Of a stretch of DNA of 17,945 nucleotides, positions 15,295 to 17,945 are shown piece by piece. A program made the position numbers and the translations under genes. A model generated the notes under the pieces. That model was not told the origin of the DNA, ran no database searches, and saw nothing but the letters and a program-made list of their open reading frames with translations. The stretch's first letter is position 1, and the number at the start of each line of letters is the position of its first letter. Location: NCBI GenBank assembly GCA_037131065.1, contig JBAXRT010000052.1, positions 1-17,945 of the forward strand, in the 5' to 3' direction. This DNA comes from JBAXRT01 sp037131065 (lineage in GTDB: Bacteria > Bacteroidota > Bacteroidia > Bacteroidales > FEN-979).

Positions 15295-17028
15295 ATGCCC
15301 CATCCCGATATAAAGCCGGTAGGAGGATCCGGCAGGAGACCAAAGCAGAAGAGAAGCAGTCCCGGAGTGCGAAAGCGGGTTGTCAAACCCTTTTCACCTA
15401 AGCGGGCCAACCGCTATTTCATCCTCTTTATCTTCATTGCCAGTTGCCTCCTCTACGGGAATACGATCCTGAATGACCTCTCCGTCGGGGATCAGTATTT
15501 CACCCGCGACGCTGTTGTAAAGCAGGGGATGAAAGCAATTCCCTTGATTTTTTCATCGCGCAGCAGCTGGGATTCCGGTCAGACGGGAGTTCCCGGATCA
15601 GTTTATGAGCCGGTCACCAAGCTGACTTTTGCCCTGGAGTATGAATTTTTCGGCGACAGGCCCGGAATGAGCCACGCATTTAACCTGGTCATCTACTTTT
15701 TCCTTTCGGCCTTGCTTTTTTTTCTACTGAAAAGGATCCTGAACCGCTACAACATCCTTTTCCCCTTCCTGATCACGATGCTTTTCATGGTACACCCGGT
15801 GCATACCGAAGTGGTAGCCAGCCTGAAGAACAGGGGTGAGATGCTTGCCTTCCTCTGCGGCTGTGGCGCCCTGTGGTACCTGACGGATTATGCCGAAACA
15901 CGCAGTTTCCGGTTTCTTTTCTTCGCTCTTCTCCTGTTCTTTACAGGGGCGCTCTGCAAGGGTTCCATCTTCTTTTTTATCCTTATCTTTCCCTTTATAC
16001 TCCATTTCCATTCGGGAATGCCTTTGAGGAAATCGGCCCCGGCTTTCCTCCTCAGCCTGGCCGTGGTCGTTTCAGCGACATTCCTGCCCAGGATCATTAT
16101 TCCCGGGATGACTGTGGCCGGAACCTGGGCCGACAACCCGCTCTTCATCGATCACAACTTCTGGATCCGGATCGGGACCTCCTTCATGGCGCTTCTTTTT
16201 TACCTCAAGATCCTGGTCTATCCCGTCCACCTGGTTTATTACTACGGTTACGACATGATCCAGATCGTCTCCATGCTGAACCTCTGGGTCCTCTTTTCAA
16301 TGCTCCTCCATGCCATCCTTCTTTTTTATGCGATCCGGAAATTCCGGGAAAAGCACATCCTCTCCCTCGCCATTCTCTGGTACCTCCTTGCCATCGTCCC
16401 GTTTTCAAATTTATTCTTCCCGGTCCGGGGGATTGTATCGGAGTCCTTTGTTTTTACAGCCTCGGCAGGATTCTGTATTGCCGTGGTCTATGTCATCTTC
16501 ACCCTGTTCCGTACTGATCCACGGACCCTCACCATCGAGACGGATGCCCGCATCGAGATCCTTTCCCTGCTGATCATCATTACCATCCCAAGTACCCTCA
16601 TGACCATCTCCAGGAATACGAACTGGAAAAATCAGGAGACGCTTTACAAGGCCGACATGGACGAGCTGGCGTATTCGGCCAACGCCAACCTGGGCTATGC
16701 GGGATTTCTTCTTCAGAAAGCCTATGCCAGTCCGGAATACAGAAAGAGGGGCCGGGTGGATGAGAACTGCAAGCACGAGATCATCAGCCGGCTGAGAAGG
16801 TCACTAAGGATCTATCCCAAAAACATCAACGCCCTGAATGAAATTGCGAAGGTTTACCTCGAAGTTGCCGGCCAGCCTGATTCATCGCTCATTTTCCTGG
16901 GCAAGGCCACGGAACTCGATCCGCTGAATGAGGAGGCCCTGCTCAACCTCGGGAAGACCTACCTCTACCTTGGCGATTACCGGAAAGCCGCCTACTACGC
17001 CAGGATGGCGGAGGCGGTCAAAAAATAG
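15295..17028 (+). CDS. TMTC-like GT-C-fold membrane protein with C-terminal TPRs
   Basis: A 577-residue polytopic inner-membrane protein. A very basic cytoplasmic tail (1-40, rich in R/K) precedes the first membrane helix (about 41-58). The following loop holds NDLSVGDQYF (Asp61, Asp66), where GT-C glycosyltransferases carry catalytic acidic residues. Further features are PVTKLTFALEYEFFG (about 106-120), MVHPVHTEVVASLKNRGEML (165-183), roughly ten membrane helices to about 435, SRNTNWKNQETLYKADM (439-455) and two TPR-like repeats (about 462-570, e.g. ALLNLGKTYLYLGDYRKAAYYA). This order matches the TMTC family, eukaryotic members of which O-mannosylate proteins from a polyprenyl-phosphate sugar; bacterial members are largely uncharacterised. 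Lipid-linked sugar transfer to exported proteins is an inference. It has its own promoter and ends 15 bases from the convergent flippase gene. Confidence 0.8.
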   Translation: MPHPDIKPVGGSGRRPKQKRSSPGVRKRVVKPFSPKRANRYFILFIFIASCLLYGNTILNDLSVGDQYFTRDAVVKQGMKAIPLIFSSRSSWDSGQTGVPGSVYEPVTKLTFALEYEFFGDRPGMSHAFNLVIYFFLSALLFFLLKRILNRYNILFPFLITMLFMVHPVHTEVVASLKNRGEMLAFLCGCGALWYLTDYAETRSFRFLFFALLLFFTGALCKGSIFFFILIFPFILHFHSGMPLRKSAPAFLLSLAVVVSATFLPRIIIPGMTVAGTWADNPLFIDHNFWIRIGTSFMALLFYLKILVYPVHLVYYYGYDMIQIVSMLNLWVLFSMLLHAILLFYAIRKFREKHILSLAILWYLLAIVPFSNLFFPVRGIVSESFVFTASAGFCIAVVYVIFTLFRTDPRTLTIETDARIEILSLLIIITIPSTLMTISRNTNWKNQETLYKADMDELAYSANANLGYAGFLLQKAYASPEYRKRGRVDENCKHEIISRLRRSLRIYPKNINALNEIAKVYLEVAGQPDSSLIFLGKATELDPLNEEALLNLGKTYLYLGDYRKAAYYARMAEAVKK

Positions 17029-17043
17029 TTACTGAAAAAACCT

Positions 17044-17945
17044 TTAGTTTTCCTTTGTCTGAGTCTTTCGTTTCAGCAGGCTCTTCACATCGCGGATAAA
17101 GTAGAAGTCGCTCCTTCGGAGTTTCAGGATATCCGTTAGTGGCATGTTGACAAACCGGGAGTAGATGATCACGAAAAATATGGATCCCACCGCATAGCTG
17201 ACATTGGTCGCCCAGGCAGCGCCGATCCCGCCGTAGGCCGGAATCAGGTAGAGGTTCAGCAGGAAGTTGATGATCAGCGCCGGAACAAAGGTATAGAGCG
17301 CGATCTGCGGCTTGCCGATCCCCGTCAGCCTGCTGTTGAGGATACGGAAACCCACCAGCACCAGCACCCCGGGAAGGATCACCTGGATCATCGGTACGCT
17401 GCCGGTGTACTCTTTCCCGAAGAGCAGCGGGATGAGGTACGGGGCAAGGAAGAAGATCAGGATCCCGCTCAGCAGGCCGATCAGCAGGGAGACCCTGAAG
17501 ATAGATGCCACGGTCTTGTTCACAAAAATATGCTCATCGGTGTTTGCGCTCCTGCTCAGGATGATCGCTTCGATGGCAATCGGAATGTGCCAGAGCTGCT
17601 CGGCAATCTGGGTGGCCACCGAATAGAAGCCGACCTCTTCGAGCGTCGAGAGTTTTTTCAGCATCAGGATGTCGAGCCGGTAGTTGAGCTGCATCACGAA
17701 GATGGCGATGGCGTTCACGAGTCCGAGCTTCACCATGCTCTTCATGATCGGCTCGTGGTATTTCCAGGTGATGGAGTAGTGGTAATCGATGATGATGATC
17801 CGGTAGACGAAGAAGAACATCAGCAGGTTGGCCAGGAAGATCGAGATGAAAGCGCCGAGGACGGAGAGATCGAGGATCCACACGAACCCGGCGGTGAGGA
17901 TCAGGGTGAGCAGCGTGGGACCGGCATTCAGGATGTTGGCCCGCC
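17044..17945 (-). CDS. polysaccharide/oligosaccharide flippase, Wzx-like (partial, off right edge)
   Basis: A minus-strand frame that stays open to the right edge (at least 300 codons), so the N-terminal part is missing; the in-frame GTG at 17883 is internal, not a start. The visible part has about eight hydrophobic helices typical of the MOP/Wzx superfamily: LNAGPTLLTLILTAGFVWIL, ISIFLANLLMFFFVYRIIII, QLNYRLDILMLKKLSTLEEV (the conserved region before GFYSVATQIAEQLW), LFGKEYTGSVPMIQVILPG and AYGGIGAAWATNVSYAVGSI, with a basic cytoplasmic tail ending LLKRKTQTKEN. It would flip a lipid-linked oligosaccharide across the inner membrane. A surface-polysaccharide cluster may therefore begin beyond the right edge. 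The family assignment is good; the substrate is unknown. Confidence 0.87.
   Translation of the reverse strand, partial: RANILNAGPTLLTLILTAGFVWILDLSVLGAFISIFLANLLMFFFVYRIIIIDYHYSITWKYHEPIMKSMVKLGLVNAIAIFVMQLNYRLDILMLKKLSTLEEVGFYSVATQIAEQLWHIPIAIEAIILSRSANTDEHIFVNKTVASIFRVSLLIGLLSGILIFFLAPYLIPLLFGKEYTGSVPMIQVILPGVLVLVGFRILNSRLTGIGKPQIALYTFVPALIINFLLNLYLIPAYGGIGAAWATNVSYAVGSIFFVIIYSRFVNMPLTDILKLRRSDFYFIRDVKSLLKRKTQTKEN

Noticed and set aside
15873..16517. Second plus-strand frame (214 codons) within the TMTC-like gene
   Set aside because: Its Pro/Leu/Arg-rich composition is that of a shifted frame; the main frame has coherent helices and conserved motifs throughout.
17034..17052. GAAAA ... TTTTC inverted repeat as a bidirectional terminator between convergent genes
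   Set aside because: The stem is five A-T-rich pairs and overlaps the flippase coding end; too weak to call.
17881..17883. GTG as the start of the flippase gene
   Set aside because: The same frame stays open with hydrophobic helix sequence (ANILNAGPTLLTLILTAG) to the window edge, so the GTG is internal and the gene is truncated by the window.

Overview
The window looks like a chromosomal segment from a member of the Bacteroidota, probably an uncultured Bacteroidales-like lineage. Three things point there. A large secreted protein ends in a type IX secretion (T9SS) type A sorting domain. Promoter boxes of the Bacteroidota form TAnnTTTG lie a short distance before most genes that open a transcription unit, and strong Shine-Dalgarno sequences are rare. 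Short-signal lipoproteins are common. I see no rRNA, tRNA, CRISPR array, insertion sequence or phage gene, so this is mostly housekeeping and cell-envelope territory.

Layout, left to right. On the minus strand, a small Ig-like lipoprotein (258-596) is followed by an outer-membrane beta-barrel fragment that runs off the left edge and seems to lack its N-terminal part. Divergent from these is an MsbA-type ABC exporter (733-2562). Its stop codon abuts the stop codon of a minus-strand, unusually short PBP4/DacB-like peptidase lipoprotein (2563-3396). Next comes a three-gene biotin-dependent acyl-CoA carboxylase operon (3571-7169): biotin carboxylase, biotin carrier, carboxyltransferase. It is most likely propionyl-CoA carboxylase, working in the propionyl-/methylmalonyl-CoA pathway. 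A 1358-residue T9SS-exported papain-family (C1) peptidase-like protein follows (7224-11300), with calcium-loop motifs between its catalytic His and Asn. Then come an M20D amidohydrolase (11332-12525), a secreted TPR protein (12539-14461) and rsmA (14458-15228), closely packed. A polytopic TMTC-like protein with C-terminal TPRs (15295-17028) has the best promoter in the window. It converges on a partial polysaccharide flippase (17044 to the right edge, minus strand).

The most unusual signal is in the TPR gene. Its signal-peptide coding region is built from two runs of heptanucleotide tandem repeats, (GTCATTC)~4 and (AATTCTC)~4.7. Neither unit contains a stop in any forward frame and 7 is not a multiple of 3, so slipped-strand changes would switch the downstream frame. 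Because rsmA overlaps the end of this gene by four bases, such switching could also affect translation of a core rRNA methyltransferase. Other points of interest are the divergent C1 active-site motif, the PBP4-like enzyme lacking the usual long segment between its SxxK and SxN motifs, and the truncated beta-barrel fragment.

Several starts were chosen inside the longest open frame (733, 3396, 5089, 7224) because a promoter box, signal peptide or lipobox supports them.
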